This document shows, piece by piece, positions 1 through 8,307 of a DNA stretch of 34,143 nt; the first letter of the stretch is position 1; each line of letters starts with the position of its first letter. The position numbers and the translations under genes are program-made. The stretch lies in NCBI GenBank assembly GCA_937950405.1, contig CALFDH010000020.1, positions 1-34,143 on the forward strand, read 5' to 3'. Source of the DNA: an uncultured Meiothermus sp. GTDB lineage: Bacteria; Deinococcota; Deinococci; Deinococcales; Thermaceae. The notes beneath the pieces are model-generated. The model was not told the origin of the DNA. It saw only the letters and a program-made list of their open reading frames with translations, and ran no database searches.

Positions 1-95
1 TCGTTTTGGGGGATATCCAGGTTCACATCCATCAGCACCTTAAGCGGCCCCTTGGCGGTACTGAAGGTTTGGTTGAGGTTGCGTACTTCAATCAT
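1..95 (-). CDS. ABC transporter ATP-binding protein, N-terminal fragment (PhnC-like), truncated by the window edge
   Basis: Reverse-strand ATG at 95..93 gives MIEVRNLNQTFSTAKGPLKVLMDVNLDIPQN, typical of an ABC ATPase N-terminus, directly downstream of a PhnD-like binding protein. Confidence 0.7.
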   Translation of the reverse strand, partial: MIEVRNLNQTFSTAKGPLKVLMDVNLDIPQN

Positions 96-151
96 GCGTC
101 CTCCGCGTTAAACGTGACTTTCCACATCAGTTTCATGTCATCAAATCATAA

Positions 152-174
152 GCCCCCAGCGAAAATCTGGGGGC
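152..174. other. Intergenic hairpin between the binding-protein gene and the ATPase gene
   Basis: gcccccag-cgaaaat-ctgggggc: perfect 8-bp stem with 7-nt loop. Confidence 0.6.
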
Positions 175-200
175 AGGGTACTCGTTGGATTTGCAGGCCT

Positions 201-1076
201 TTATTGCCCGGCTACTTTGCGGGCCTGCCGCACCACGTCGTAGTCAGAGTCCTGGGCAGGAATCATGTAGTCAATACGGTATAGGTTGAACAAGAGTTTG
301 TTTTCAGGGGTCTTGATGCCCTGCAAGGCCGCCGCAATCCCACGCGAAAGGGTGGGGTTGCGAGCAAAAAACTGTCTCGAGACCGAGAAGGTATCGCCGG
401 GGATGGGCTTGGAGTAGAAGATAGCAGTCAGTTGGGCGGCTTCCTCGGGCTTGAGGAACTGCGTCCAGGCGCCGCTCTTGTTGCGGGTATCGTTGGCAAA
501 GGTGGCGCAGGCATCCACCGATTTGTTCAGCACGGCCAGCACGCAAGCATCGTGGCGACCCGCAAAGGTCTGCTTGGCAAAGAGCTTATCCGGGTCGAGG
601 CCAGCCCCCACCACCGCCGCACGGGGGAAAACATAGCCGGCAGCCGAGTTTTTGTCCACCCAGGCAATACTCTTGCCGTCCAGGCCTTGCAGGTTCTTGA
701 TGCCCGAGTCCTTACGTACCACGATGGCGCTCCAGTAGAAGGGGCTGGTGCCTCGCACGCTCTTGAGGAGTACCTGGGCGCCCACATCCTGGTTGGCAAT
801 TACGTAGCCGTCGGGGGGGAAGAAGGCAAAGTCGAGGTTGCCGCCGCGCATGGCCTCGATGAGGCCCCGGTACTCGGTGGGGATGAAGATTTCGACTTCG
901 ATGGCCCCCTGGAAGCGGCGCTCCAGATAGTCTGCAATGGCCTGGGCCGCCGGACGAAGCTGGTCGGAGTTCTGGGTGGGGTTGAAACCAATGCGCACCT
1001 TGACCGGGTTCTGCGCGAGGCCAACCGACAAGCCAAAGGCCAGTATGGCCAGAAGGAGAAGCAAGTTACGTTTCAT
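201..1076 (-). CDS. phnD: Phosphate/phosphite/phosphonate ABC transporter substrate-binding protein (PhnD family)
   Basis: 291-aa ORF with signal peptide (MKRNLLLLLAILAFGLSVGLAQ) and PhnD-like motifs (FNPTQNSDQLRPAAQAIADYLE, GNLDFAFFPPDGYVIA). Confidence 0.8.
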   Translation of the reverse strand: MKRNLLLLLAILAFGLSVGLAQNPVKVRIGFNPTQNSDQLRPAAQAIADYLERRFQGAIEVEIFIPTEYRGLIEAMRGGNLDFAFFPPDGYVIANQDVGAQVLLKSVRGTSPFYWSAIVVRKDSGIKNLQGLDGKSIAWVDKNSAAGYVFPRAAVVGAGLDPDKLFAKQTFAGRHDACVLAVLNKSVDACATFANDTRNKSGAWTQFLKPEEAAQLTAIFYSKPIPGDTFSVSRQFFARNPTLSRGIAAALQGIKTPENKLLFNLYRIDYMIPAQDSDYDVVRQARKVAGQ

Positions 1077-1243
1077 ACGCCGCCTAGCCTACACCAGCTA
1101 CTGTCAAAATTGAATCAGGTCAAAGTTGTATCTAGCCTGAATGTAGTTTGTAACTTGGTAGGGTTTTGTGAACAACGCGCGTCGGTGGTGCACTCGAGTT
1201 TTCCACCCGCCCAGCCCCAGGACATGAAGTACACTTCACAACG

Positions 1244-2071
1244 ATGCAAGCCCTTATCTTCGACTTCGACGGCACCATCCTCGACACCGAAAGCACCGAG
1301 TTCCAGGCCTGGCAGGAGGTCTACCAGCAACACGGGGCCGAGCTTTCGCTGGACTACTGGCTCCCCTTTATCGGCAACAACTCGATTCCCTTCGACCCTG
1401 CGGGCCACCTGGAAAAACTGCTGGGCAGGCCGCTGAACAAGGAGGACATCGAAGACTGGGTTGGGCAGCGCAAACAATCCCTTAACCAGAGCCTGAAGCC
1501 CCTGCCGGGGGTATTGGACTACCTCGAGGCCGCCGAGGCGGTGGGCCTCAAGCTGGCCGTGGCAAGCAGCTCGAGGCGGGCCTGGGTCGAAGGGCACCTG
1601 GAGCGGCTGGGGTTGCTACCGTACTTCCAGGTCATCCGCACCAAGGAAGATGTGGCCCTGACCAAACCCGACCCAGCCCTCTTTTTGCGGGCTGCCGCAG
1701 GGCTCGGGGTATCGCCCCAGGAAACCATTGTGCTCGAGGACTCGCAAAACGGGGTACGAGCGGCCAGGTCGGCGGGGGCTTTTACGGTGGTCATCCCCAA
1801 CGTCCTCACCCGGCACCTGGATTTGAGCCAGGCCACCTGGTGCTTGACTGCCTTTGCGACCCTCCGCTTTGAGACCTGCTGCCCATGGCCCGGGAGTGGA
1901 GCCGCGCCCGGCTACCCACCGTTATTTAGAAAACGCAGGATGCCCAAGGCCAGGGCCTCGGCCAGGGCCTGCCGATACTCGCTTTTCTGGAGGCGGCGGC
2001 CCTCCTCGGGGTGGTTGGCAAAGCCGACCTCGACCAGAATGGCCGGGATGCGGGCATTGCGAATCACGTAA
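1244..2071 (+). CDS. HAD-superfamily hydrolase (beta-phosphoglucomutase/phosphatase-like); the genuine 3' end is probably at 1929 after frameshift correction
   Basis: DFDGTILDTES, ASSSRRAWVEGHL, KPDPALFL and LEDSQNGVRAARSAG motifs; the last ~65 aa are low-quality sequence antisense to the amidase gene. Confidence 0.8.
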   Translation: MQALIFDFDGTILDTESTEFQAWQEVYQQHGAELSLDYWLPFIGNNSIPFDPAGHLEKLLGRPLNKEDIEDWVGQRKQSLNQSLKPLPGVLDYLEAAEAVGLKLAVASSSRRAWVEGHLERLGLLPYFQVIRTKEDVALTKPDPALFLRAAAGLGVSPQETIVLEDSQNGVRAARSAGAFTVVIPNVLTRHLDLSQATWCLTAFATLRFETCCPWPGSGAAPGYPPLFRKRRMPKARASARACRYSLFWRRRPSSGWLAKPTSTRMAGMRALRIT

Positions 2072-2994
2072 AACGGAGCCTGCCGCACCCCCCGGTCTAG
2101 TGCACCGGTGGCCTGGAGCATGGCCCCGTGCACCAAATGGGCCAGTTGACGCGAGAACTTGAGGTTAGACTGGGCAATCAGATCGCGCACCAGCCGCTCC
2201 CCCACACTCTGGGCCTCGAGGGTCAGGCGGCGGCCCAGCTCGCCCCCACCGTTTTCGCGGATGACCTGGGCCAGCAGGCTGGGGTCAATGGTGTGGCCAA
2301 AATAGTAGGTCTCGATGCCCTGGGCCACGTTGGGCGCACTATTGATGTGAATCGAGACGAAGAGGTTGCGTTTGGAGTTGGCCATCTCGGCCCGCATGCC
2401 CAGATCGGTGGCCTTGTCAGAGGAAAGGTGGGTGTCGCTGCTGCGGGTGAGAACGACCTCAACGCCTTGCTGTCGCAAGAGTTTTTGCAGGCGCAAGGCC
2501 AGGTCGAGGGTGACCTCCTTTTCCACTACAAAACCCACCGCGCCGGGGTCTATCCCCCCATGCCCGGCATCGATCACCACAGTCTTGGGCTGGGAGCGGG
2601 GTTTGGGGGGCTCTGGGCGGGTAGACGCTTGCGGCGGGTTCTGGGCGGGTTGGGTCACGCTCACCACATCCACCACCAGACGCCGCCGATTGCCATCATT
2701 GAGCACAGTGGTCTTGACTTCTACACTGGGGCGCAGACGAACAAACACCGTTGCACCGCCCGCCGCGGGCACCACCTGATAAGACGCGACCTGGGGAGAG
2801 CTGACATCGGTATCGCTGGCGTTTGGAGCCACGCCGCTAAAGCGAAGGGTCAGGGTGTCGGGCGTTTGCGAAAGCTGGTACTGGGTTTTGGCCTCGAGGT
2901 CGAACACCAGGCGGGTGTAGCCTTCGTGCAGACCCAGCCTGGGAAAAGCCAGAGCCGGAGCCAGAATTACGATCAGAAAGGCTAATAACCGCAT
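1912..2994 (-). CDS. N-acetylmuramoyl-L-alanine amidase (Amidase_3) with N-terminal AMIN-like domain
   Basis: Signal peptide; VIDAGHGGIDPGAVG, FVSIHINSAPN and AILVEVGFANHPEE motifs. Confidence 0.9.
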   Translation of the reverse strand: MRLLAFLIVILAPALAFPRLGLHEGYTRLVFDLEAKTQYQLSQTPDTLTLRFSGVAPNASDTDVSSPQVASYQVVPAAGGATVFVRLRPSVEVKTTVLNDGNRRRLVVDVVSVTQPAQNPPQASTRPEPPKPRSQPKTVVIDAGHGGIDPGAVGFVVEKEVTLDLALRLQKLLRQQGVEVVLTRSSDTHLSSDKATDLGMRAEMANSKRNLFVSIHINSAPNVAQGIETYYFGHTIDPSLLAQVIRENGGGELGRRLTLEAQSVGERLVRDLIAQSNLKFSRQLAHLVHGAMLQATGALDRGVRQAPFYVIRNARIPAILVEVGFANHPEEGRRLQKSEYRQALAEALALGILRFLNNGG

Positions 2995-3098
2995 CTACGT
3001 TGGAGTATAGCCGAAAAACTTGCTTTTTTTTGATGATTTGACCCCGGTTCCCTCTGGCACGGATAGCCAGACTATCTGCACTCCGTTCGCAATTGGTC

Positions 3099-3226
3099 AT
3101 ACCAGATTCGGTTGGTTCGTTACCGAATGGTAACGAACCAACCCGACCGAAGGGAGTGCTCTGGGATTCAAAAAGATAGCCCTGGGGGTTTTTGGTTTGG
3201 TGAAGTATCTTTTTGAATCCAGTATC
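3099..3226. repeat. Copy A of a TIR-bounded intergenic repeat (~128 bp)
   Basis: ataccagattc...gaatccagtat termini; perfect 15-bp inverted repeat 3110-3124/3129-3143 (ggttggttcgttacc/ggtaacgaaccaacc); second perfect 15-bp inverted repeat 3164-3178/3206-3220 (ggattcaaaaagata/tatctttttgaatcc); ~90% identical to copy C at 27746. Confidence 0.85.
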
Positions 3227-3230
3227 GCAA

Positions 3231-3426
3231 CAGATTCGGTTAGTTCGTTACCCTTCGGCGGCGAACTAACCCGACCGGAGTTATCCGCGTAGCAAAGGGC
3301 GATACCGCTCCTTGGAAGAAAGACGTTTTTTTTCGCCGACCGAGGGGAGGGGTGTGCGCTAGGATTCAAAAAAGATAGCCCCCTGGGACTTTTGTTTTGT
3401 AAAGTATCCTATTAAACCCGGTATCA
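3231..3426. repeat. Copy B of the same repeat family, degenerate and longer
   Basis: cagattcggttagttcg...cgaactaacccgaccgg (10-bp stem 3238-3247/3262-3271) and aggattcaaaaaagatagcc...aaagtatcctattaaacccggtatc, with ~75 nt of extra sequence between the modules. Confidence 0.7.
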
Positions 3427-3560
3427 CAAACCCTTGGCTTCCTGCAGCTTTCGGCCTTTGGCAGTGTGTCTCCGCTTCTTTTGCGCATCAGAAATGGGCT
3501 TTATGGCGGTGTTGATGTTTTGCTCATTCGGTTCATCCCAGAGGCTCTAGGATTGGAAGA

Positions 3561-4184
3561 ATGAAGCACTGGATTCTGTTACTCACGCTTCTCTCGCTGG
3601 TGGGGCTGGCCTCGAGGTTTGCCGGCTTCGAGGTGCGGCCCAGGGGCAACTCGGAGCTCGATGTGGGCACCGGGATCTATACTCTGCCCACCGGCGGCAC
3701 CATCACCGACAACAAGAGCGGGCTGGTGCTGGAAGCCCGCTACATCCAGTACCGCGACGGCGACTTTATCAAGGCCCAGGGCGCCACCCTAAAGGCCAGG
3801 GAGGGCGAGTTTGCTGCTACGAGCCTCGAGTACCTGCAAAAGCCCGATACCCTGCGGATGAACGGGGTGCGTTTTAGTTCCAAAGAGTTCAAGGCCCTCA
3901 CGGCTCAGCAGGGCTTGCTCCTCAAAGAGGACGTGCTGGTGCTCAAAGGCGAGGTGCGCTCGAGCGACCCCGCTCTCGAGGCCAGTACCCTGGTGGTGGA
4001 CACCGCCAAAGACCAGGCCCTGGTGCTGGGGGTGTTTACCTATCGGGACGGCGCTACCACCCTGCGGGGCAACCGGCCCGATAGCACCCTGCTGCTCACC
4101 TTTGCCGACGGCAAGGTGCGGGCCAACACCCGCGTGCCTGCCGAGGTCTTGAACCGTCTGCGCCCCTACGCCGATAAACTGTAG
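3561..4184 (+). CDS. LptC/LptA (OstA-like) periplasmic envelope-export protein
   Basis: Signal-anchor N-terminus; repetitive beta-strand content (YIQYRDGDFIKAQGATLKAREGEFAATSLEYLQ); directly upstream of LptD-like and LptF/G-like genes. Confidence 0.6.
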   Translation: MKHWILLLTLLSLVGLASRFAGFEVRPRGNSELDVGTGIYTLPTGGTITDNKSGLVLEARYIQYRDGDFIKAQGATLKAREGEFAATSLEYLQKPDTLRMNGVRFSSKEFKALTAQQGLLLKEDVLVLKGEVRSSDPALEASTLVVDTAKDQALVLGVFTYRDGATTLRGNRPDSTLLLTFADGKVRANTRVPAEVLNRLRPYADKL

Positions 4185-4187
4185 GGC

Positions 4188-5873
4188 GTGTGGATGGGGA
4201 GAAAAAGGTACAGGGCTCCAGAGCCCACAACAGGCACAGGCGCAAAGGGCCAAGGGGCAGCGAAACCCCCTCTTCCCTGCGCCTTCTCGCCTTTTCTTCT
4301 CCTGGCCCTGCTGTTCAGTGGCCTGGCCTGGGCCTCCCCCGGCCCTGTTCCCTGCGCCGAAGCGTCTTACACCCTCGAGACCCCCGAAGGGCTGGCGGGT
4401 GGGGGAAACTTGGAATTTGATGGTGAGGTGGCCATCTTCAGCGACGGAGCCTGTTTACAGACCAAGGGTTTGTTGCTGCGAGCCCCCAGCCTGCGCTACG
4501 ACCAGACCAGCGGCGAACTGACCGCCCAGCAGATCGAGGTAGAAACCCCTCGCTACCGCTTCTGGGCGGAAAAAAGCCACATCAAGGGCCAGGTCTTGCA
4601 GGCCAGCGGGATTCGGGCGACTACCTGCAAGTGCGGCGACGACCTGCGGCTCTTGTCCGAGAGCCTGCGCTTCGATACCCAGAGCGGGGAGATGGTGCTG
4701 GAGGAGAGCCGGCTCGAGGTCTACCGGTTTGGCCTGGCCCGCTTTAGCGAGCTACGCCTGGATCCCGACCAGCCGCTGGGCGAGAACCTGGGGCTTGCCC
4801 CAGCAGGCACCGAAGCCCCCCTGGCCTTGCCGGTTCGCTTCGACTTCGACCAGGGGCTCAATGTGGGATTGAGCGAGTTTCCCCTGCCCGATTCGGGGGG
4901 TCTTGCTGGCAAGTTCAGCACCCGGCTGACCCTGCTGGGCCTGCGCCTGGGCAGCCCTGACCCCATCCTGCGGCTGGGCCTGGCCGTCCAGGAAAAAAAC
5001 CGCCGGGCCAGCCTGCAATTCGATAGCAAGCCCAGCGGCGTGGCCAGCCGGGGCGAGGTGGTGGATGGCCCCCTGTTCTTTGTGCACGATAGCGAACTGG
5101 GCCGCTATGCCTTCGGGCTCAAACAGGCTTTTGCCCTGGGGCGCTTTACCCTGATCCCTTATGGTTGGATGGCTCAGGACTGGCGCGACGGCACCCCCGC
5201 CACCCAGGTGCAGGGGCTGGCGGCAGGGGCCGAACTGCGCTACCGTTTCGAGGTGCAGGAGGGGCTCTTTCGCTTTCGCCTGGAGCCCTTTGGGGTGCTG
5301 GGCTTCTATGATCAACCCCAGCAGTACCTGGCCTACGGCGGGCAGGCCGAGGGCCGCTACGAGGGCGACTATAGCCTGCGGGTGGGCTATACCTGGGCCA
5401 TTGAGTCCACCCCCGGGCGCTTCTGGATCGAGCGCCGCGAGGCCACCCAGAAGCTCTCGGGCAGCCTGCTATACCCTGGCTTTCGCCTCGAAGCAGAACA
5501 CGATTTCCTGAAGAGCCAGACCGAGTCCAGCCTACGGATAGGCTTCATGCAGGACTACGGTGAGCTATGGGCCCAGCTCCACACCTGCTGGAACTGCGTG
5601 GGCAAAACCCTAAGCAATGGGCGCGACGACTGGGAACGCCGGGAACTGGTGGTGGGCTTCACGCCGGTTCCACTCTCCTGCACCTACGACCTCAACCTGA
5701 CCCCTTTCCTCGGGTATGATTTCCTGCGCCTGGGCGTCAGCCGCTGGGGTCTGGAACTGCGCTACGCCGACTGCTGCTTCATCTGGCGGCTAGGCTACCA
5801 GGAAATCCGCCTGGCCCAGCAGCCCGGCGAGGTGGCCAGCGGCAAACTTACTTTTGGGCTGGAAATTCGATGA
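4188..5873 (+). CDS. LptD/OstA-like outer-membrane assembly protein
   Basis: 561-aa ORF (GTG 4188 or ATG 4194); hydrophobic signal FSPFLLLALLFSGLAWA; OstA-like N-region, then a long beta-barrel-like region with alternating aromatic residues. Confidence 0.65.
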   Translation: MWMGRKRYRAPEPTTGTGAKGQGAAKPPLPCAFSPFLLLALLFSGLAWASPGPVPCAEASYTLETPEGLAGGGNLEFDGEVAIFSDGACLQTKGLLLRAPSLRYDQTSGELTAQQIEVETPRYRFWAEKSHIKGQVLQASGIRATTCKCGDDLRLLSESLRFDTQSGEMVLEESRLEVYRFGLARFSELRLDPDQPLGENLGLAPAGTEAPLALPVRFDFDQGLNVGLSEFPLPDSGGLAGKFSTRLTLLGLRLGSPDPILRLGLAVQEKNRRASLQFDSKPSGVASRGEVVDGPLFFVHDSELGRYAFGLKQAFALGRFTLIPYGWMAQDWRDGTPATQVQGLAAGAELRYRFEVQEGLFRFRLEPFGVLGFYDQPQQYLAYGGQAEGRYEGDYSLRVGYTWAIESTPGRFWIERREATQKLSGSLLYPGFRLEAEHDFLKSQTESSLRIGFMQDYGELWAQLHTCWNCVGKTLSNGRDDWERRELVVGFTPVPLSCTYDLNLTPFLGYDFLRLGVSRWGLELRYADCCFIWRLGYQEIRLAQQPGEVASGKLTFGLEIR

Positions 5874-7003
5874 CCCATCTGGATCGTTACATCCTCCGCG
5901 AAGCCTTGCCGGTTTTTTTGTTCGGGCTGGTGCTGTATGTGGGCTTTGGCCTGATTAGCAATATCCTGCCCAGGGCGCAGTGGATGGGCACCGCCGAGCT
6001 GGGTAGCATCCTCAAGTGGCTGGCCTTGCAGGTGCCTGCCGCCTCGGTGCAGGCACTACCCATTGCGGGTCTCCTTTCGATTCTGCTGGCTTTTGGACGA
6101 CTGGCTCGGGAGAACGAGCTCCTGGTGATGCAGGCCGGCGGCATCTCGGTGCTGCGTACCGCCCGGCTGTTTTTGCTGGGGGGGCTCCTCTTGAGCGGGC
6201 TCTCGCTGGTGCTCTCGGAGTGGGTGGTGCCCTGGGCCAACCGGGCTACGGCGGTGGTGTACTGGAACGAACTTGTTCCCGAGCGCACCGCTCAGTTTCG
6301 CCTGGTCGGGCGTGAGCTTTCGGTGGGTGACTACACCCTGCGCTTTGAGGGTTTCGATGCGGCCAAAGATGAGTTACAGCAGGTGCGCCTCGAGCGCTGG
6401 CAGGGCCAGACCATGACCGTGATTCTGGCCCAGAGCGCCCGCTTGCAGGGCTCGGTGATGGTGTTCCGGGACTACAAGGTATTTACCCTGGACTTTGCCC
6501 GCCTGCCCCTCCCCGAGTTTGCCACCCTCGAGCAGGCCGAAACCGGCTTGCAAGAGGTCTTCCGGGCCCAGAACATCGGCCAGGCCGGGGCCGAGCTTTC
6601 GGTGCGGCTCTCCCGTAGCCGCGAAGACCTGGAAGCCCAGTACGCCGGGGGCGGCTTTGAAACGCCGGTCTCGCTTTCGGAGTGGTGGCGCAAACTCCAG
6701 AATCCCAGCACCCCGCCCCGCGAACGGCGCGAAGCCAAGGCCCAGTGGCATTCCGGCATTGCCCTGGCCCTGGGCAACCTGATGGTGCTCATCCTGGCCC
6801 TGCCCATTGCGGTACGCCGGGCCACCAGCCCCGGTACGGCCCTGGCGTTGGCCCTGGTGCTCACCATTGCCTACTATGTGGCTTTCAGCACCGGCAAAGT
6901 GCTGGCCCTCTCGAGCCCCCTGCCCCCCGAACTCGCGGCCTGGGGCGCCAACCTGCTGGGTCTGGCGGTGGGTCTCTGGCTGGGAAAGGGCATTTACCGC
7001 TGA
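5870..7003 (+). CDS. LptF/LptG (YjgP/YjgQ) family permease
   Basis: MTHLDRYILREALPVFLFGLVLYVGF N-terminus; TM clusters at both ends around a periplasmic domain; 4-nt overlap (ATGA) with the preceding ORF. Confidence 0.8.
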   Translation: MTHLDRYILREALPVFLFGLVLYVGFGLISNILPRAQWMGTAELGSILKWLALQVPAASVQALPIAGLLSILLAFGRLARENELLVMQAGGISVLRTARLFLLGGLLLSGLSLVLSEWVVPWANRATAVVYWNELVPERTAQFRLVGRELSVGDYTLRFEGFDAAKDELQQVRLERWQGQTMTVILAQSARLQGSVMVFRDYKVFTLDFARLPLPEFATLEQAETGLQEVFRAQNIGQAGAELSVRLSRSREDLEAQYAGGGFETPVSLSEWWRKLQNPSTPPRERREAKAQWHSGIALALGNLMVLILALPIAVRRATSPGTALALALVLTIAYYVAFSTGKVLALSSPLPPELAAWGANLLGLAVGLWLGKGIYR

Positions 7004-7077
7004 AAACCACAGGCCACCAGACGACCTGTCAGCAAAAAGTTGCCCTGATGTACTAAGCTAAACGCCAGGTGTGTTGA

Positions 7078-8262
7078 ATGATTCCGATACTGGACCTGAA
7101 GCAAGAGTACCTCGAGCTCAAGAGTGAAATTGATGCCGCAGTGGAACGGGTGCTGTCTTCAGGCGGGTTTGTGGGGGGCCCCGAGGTGGCCGCCCTGGAA
7201 AGTGAGTTGGCAGCCTATCTGAAGGTGCCCCATGTGGTGACCTGTGGCTCTGGCACGGATGCGCTCTTCATTGCCCTCAGGGCCATGGGCATTGGGCCGG
7301 GGGATGAAGTCATTACCACCCCCTTTACCTTTATTGCCACCCTCGAGGCCATCCTGCATGCGGGGGCCAGGCCGGTGCTGGTGGATATCGACCCCCAGCA
7401 CTACAACCTGAACCCCGCACGGCTGGAGGCAGCCCTCACCCCGCGCACCAGGGCTATTCTGCCGGTGCACCTCTATGGGCAGGTCGCGCCCATGCAGGAA
7501 ATCCTGGCTTTTGCCCAGCGGCATGGTTTACAGGTACTCGAAGACGCCGCACAGGCCATCGGGGCCCGCTACTGTGCTTCTGGCTGCCAGCACCTTGGTG
7601 AACAGGCCCAACAGGGCTCTGTCCCGATAGGGGATCGTCTATCAGTAGGCCGGCCCTGCAACTGCCCCCAGCCGCTGGCCGGAACCCTGGGCGATGCCGG
7701 GGCTTTCAGCCTGTACCCCACCAAGAACCTGGGCGCCTATGGCGACGGGGGCTTTATTGCCACCCAAAGCGAGTCCATTGCCGAGGAGTCGCGCCTCCTG
7801 GCCGCCCACGGCTCCCGGGTGCGCTACCACCATGTGCGGGCCGCCGGCTACACCTCGAGGCTCGACGCCTTGCAGGCGGCCATTCTGCGGGTGAAGCTGC
7901 CCTACCTGGAAACCTGGAACGCCCGCCGCCGACAAATCGCCCAGATGTACCACCAGGGGCTTCGGGACAGGGTGCAGGTTCCCTGCGAGATGCCCTACGC
8001 CCTGCATATCTACCACCAGTACACCGTGCGCCACCCCGAGCGCGACCGGCTGGCCGCTTACCTGAAAAACCAGGGCATCGGTAGCAGCGTCCACTACCCG
8101 GTTCCGGCGCATCTGCAACCGGCCTACCGCGACCTGGCCCCCGAAGGCGCGCTCCCCGCCGCCGAGGCCGCCGCCCGCGAGGTGCTGAGCCTGCCCATGC
8201 ATCCTTTTTTGCAGGAGGCCCAGGTCGAAGCAGTGATTCAGGCAGTCCGAAGTTACGCCTAA
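7078..8262 (+). CDS. DegT/DnrJ/EryC1/StrS family PLP-dependent aminotransferase
   Basis: IPILDLKQEYLELKSEID, GSGTDALFIALRAMGIGPGDEVITTPFTF, LEDAAQAIGA, FSLYPTKNLGAYGDGG (PLP lysine). Confidence 0.92.
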   Translation: MIPILDLKQEYLELKSEIDAAVERVLSSGGFVGGPEVAALESELAAYLKVPHVVTCGSGTDALFIALRAMGIGPGDEVITTPFTFIATLEAILHAGARPVLVDIDPQHYNLNPARLEAALTPRTRAILPVHLYGQVAPMQEILAFAQRHGLQVLEDAAQAIGARYCASGCQHLGEQAQQGSVPIGDRLSVGRPCNCPQPLAGTLGDAGAFSLYPTKNLGAYGDGGFIATQSESIAEESRLLAAHGSRVRYHHVRAAGYTSRLDALQAAILRVKLPYLETWNARRRQIAQMYHQGLRDRVQVPCEMPYALHIYHQYTVRHPERDRLAAYLKNQGIGSSVHYPVPAHLQPAYRDLAPEGALPAAEAAAREVLSLPMHPFLQEAQVEAVIQAVRSYA

Positions 8263-8293
8263 AAGCTGCACATTCTTTATACCCAGTCCCGCT

Positions 8294-8299
8294 TATACT
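8294..8299 (+). promoter_or_regulatory. Putative -10 box (TATACT), 8 nt upstream of ATG, suggesting a leaderless mRNA
   Basis: gcTTATACTggggtgccATG. Confidence 0.45.
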
Positions 8300-8307
8300 G
8301 GGGTGCC

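Noticed and set aside
432-1436. 334-aa plus-strand ORF
   Set aside because: Antisense to phnD and overlapping the HAD start in another frame; composition typical of antisense shadow ORFs in high-GC DNA.
2128-2985. 285-aa plus-strand ORF
   Set aside because: Exactly antisense to the convincing amidase gene; no domain signals.
3097-3369. Minus-strand ORF of 90 aa containing DSKRYFTKPKTPRAIFLNPRALPSVGLVRYHSVTN
   Set aside because: The same peptide appears at 27757-27945 only because both ORFs lie across copies of the non-coding repeat; no RBS or domain.
3099-3426. Possible CRISPR array because of repeated palindromic units
   Set aside because: Only two adjacent unequal units of >100 bp, no regular spacers and no cas genes.
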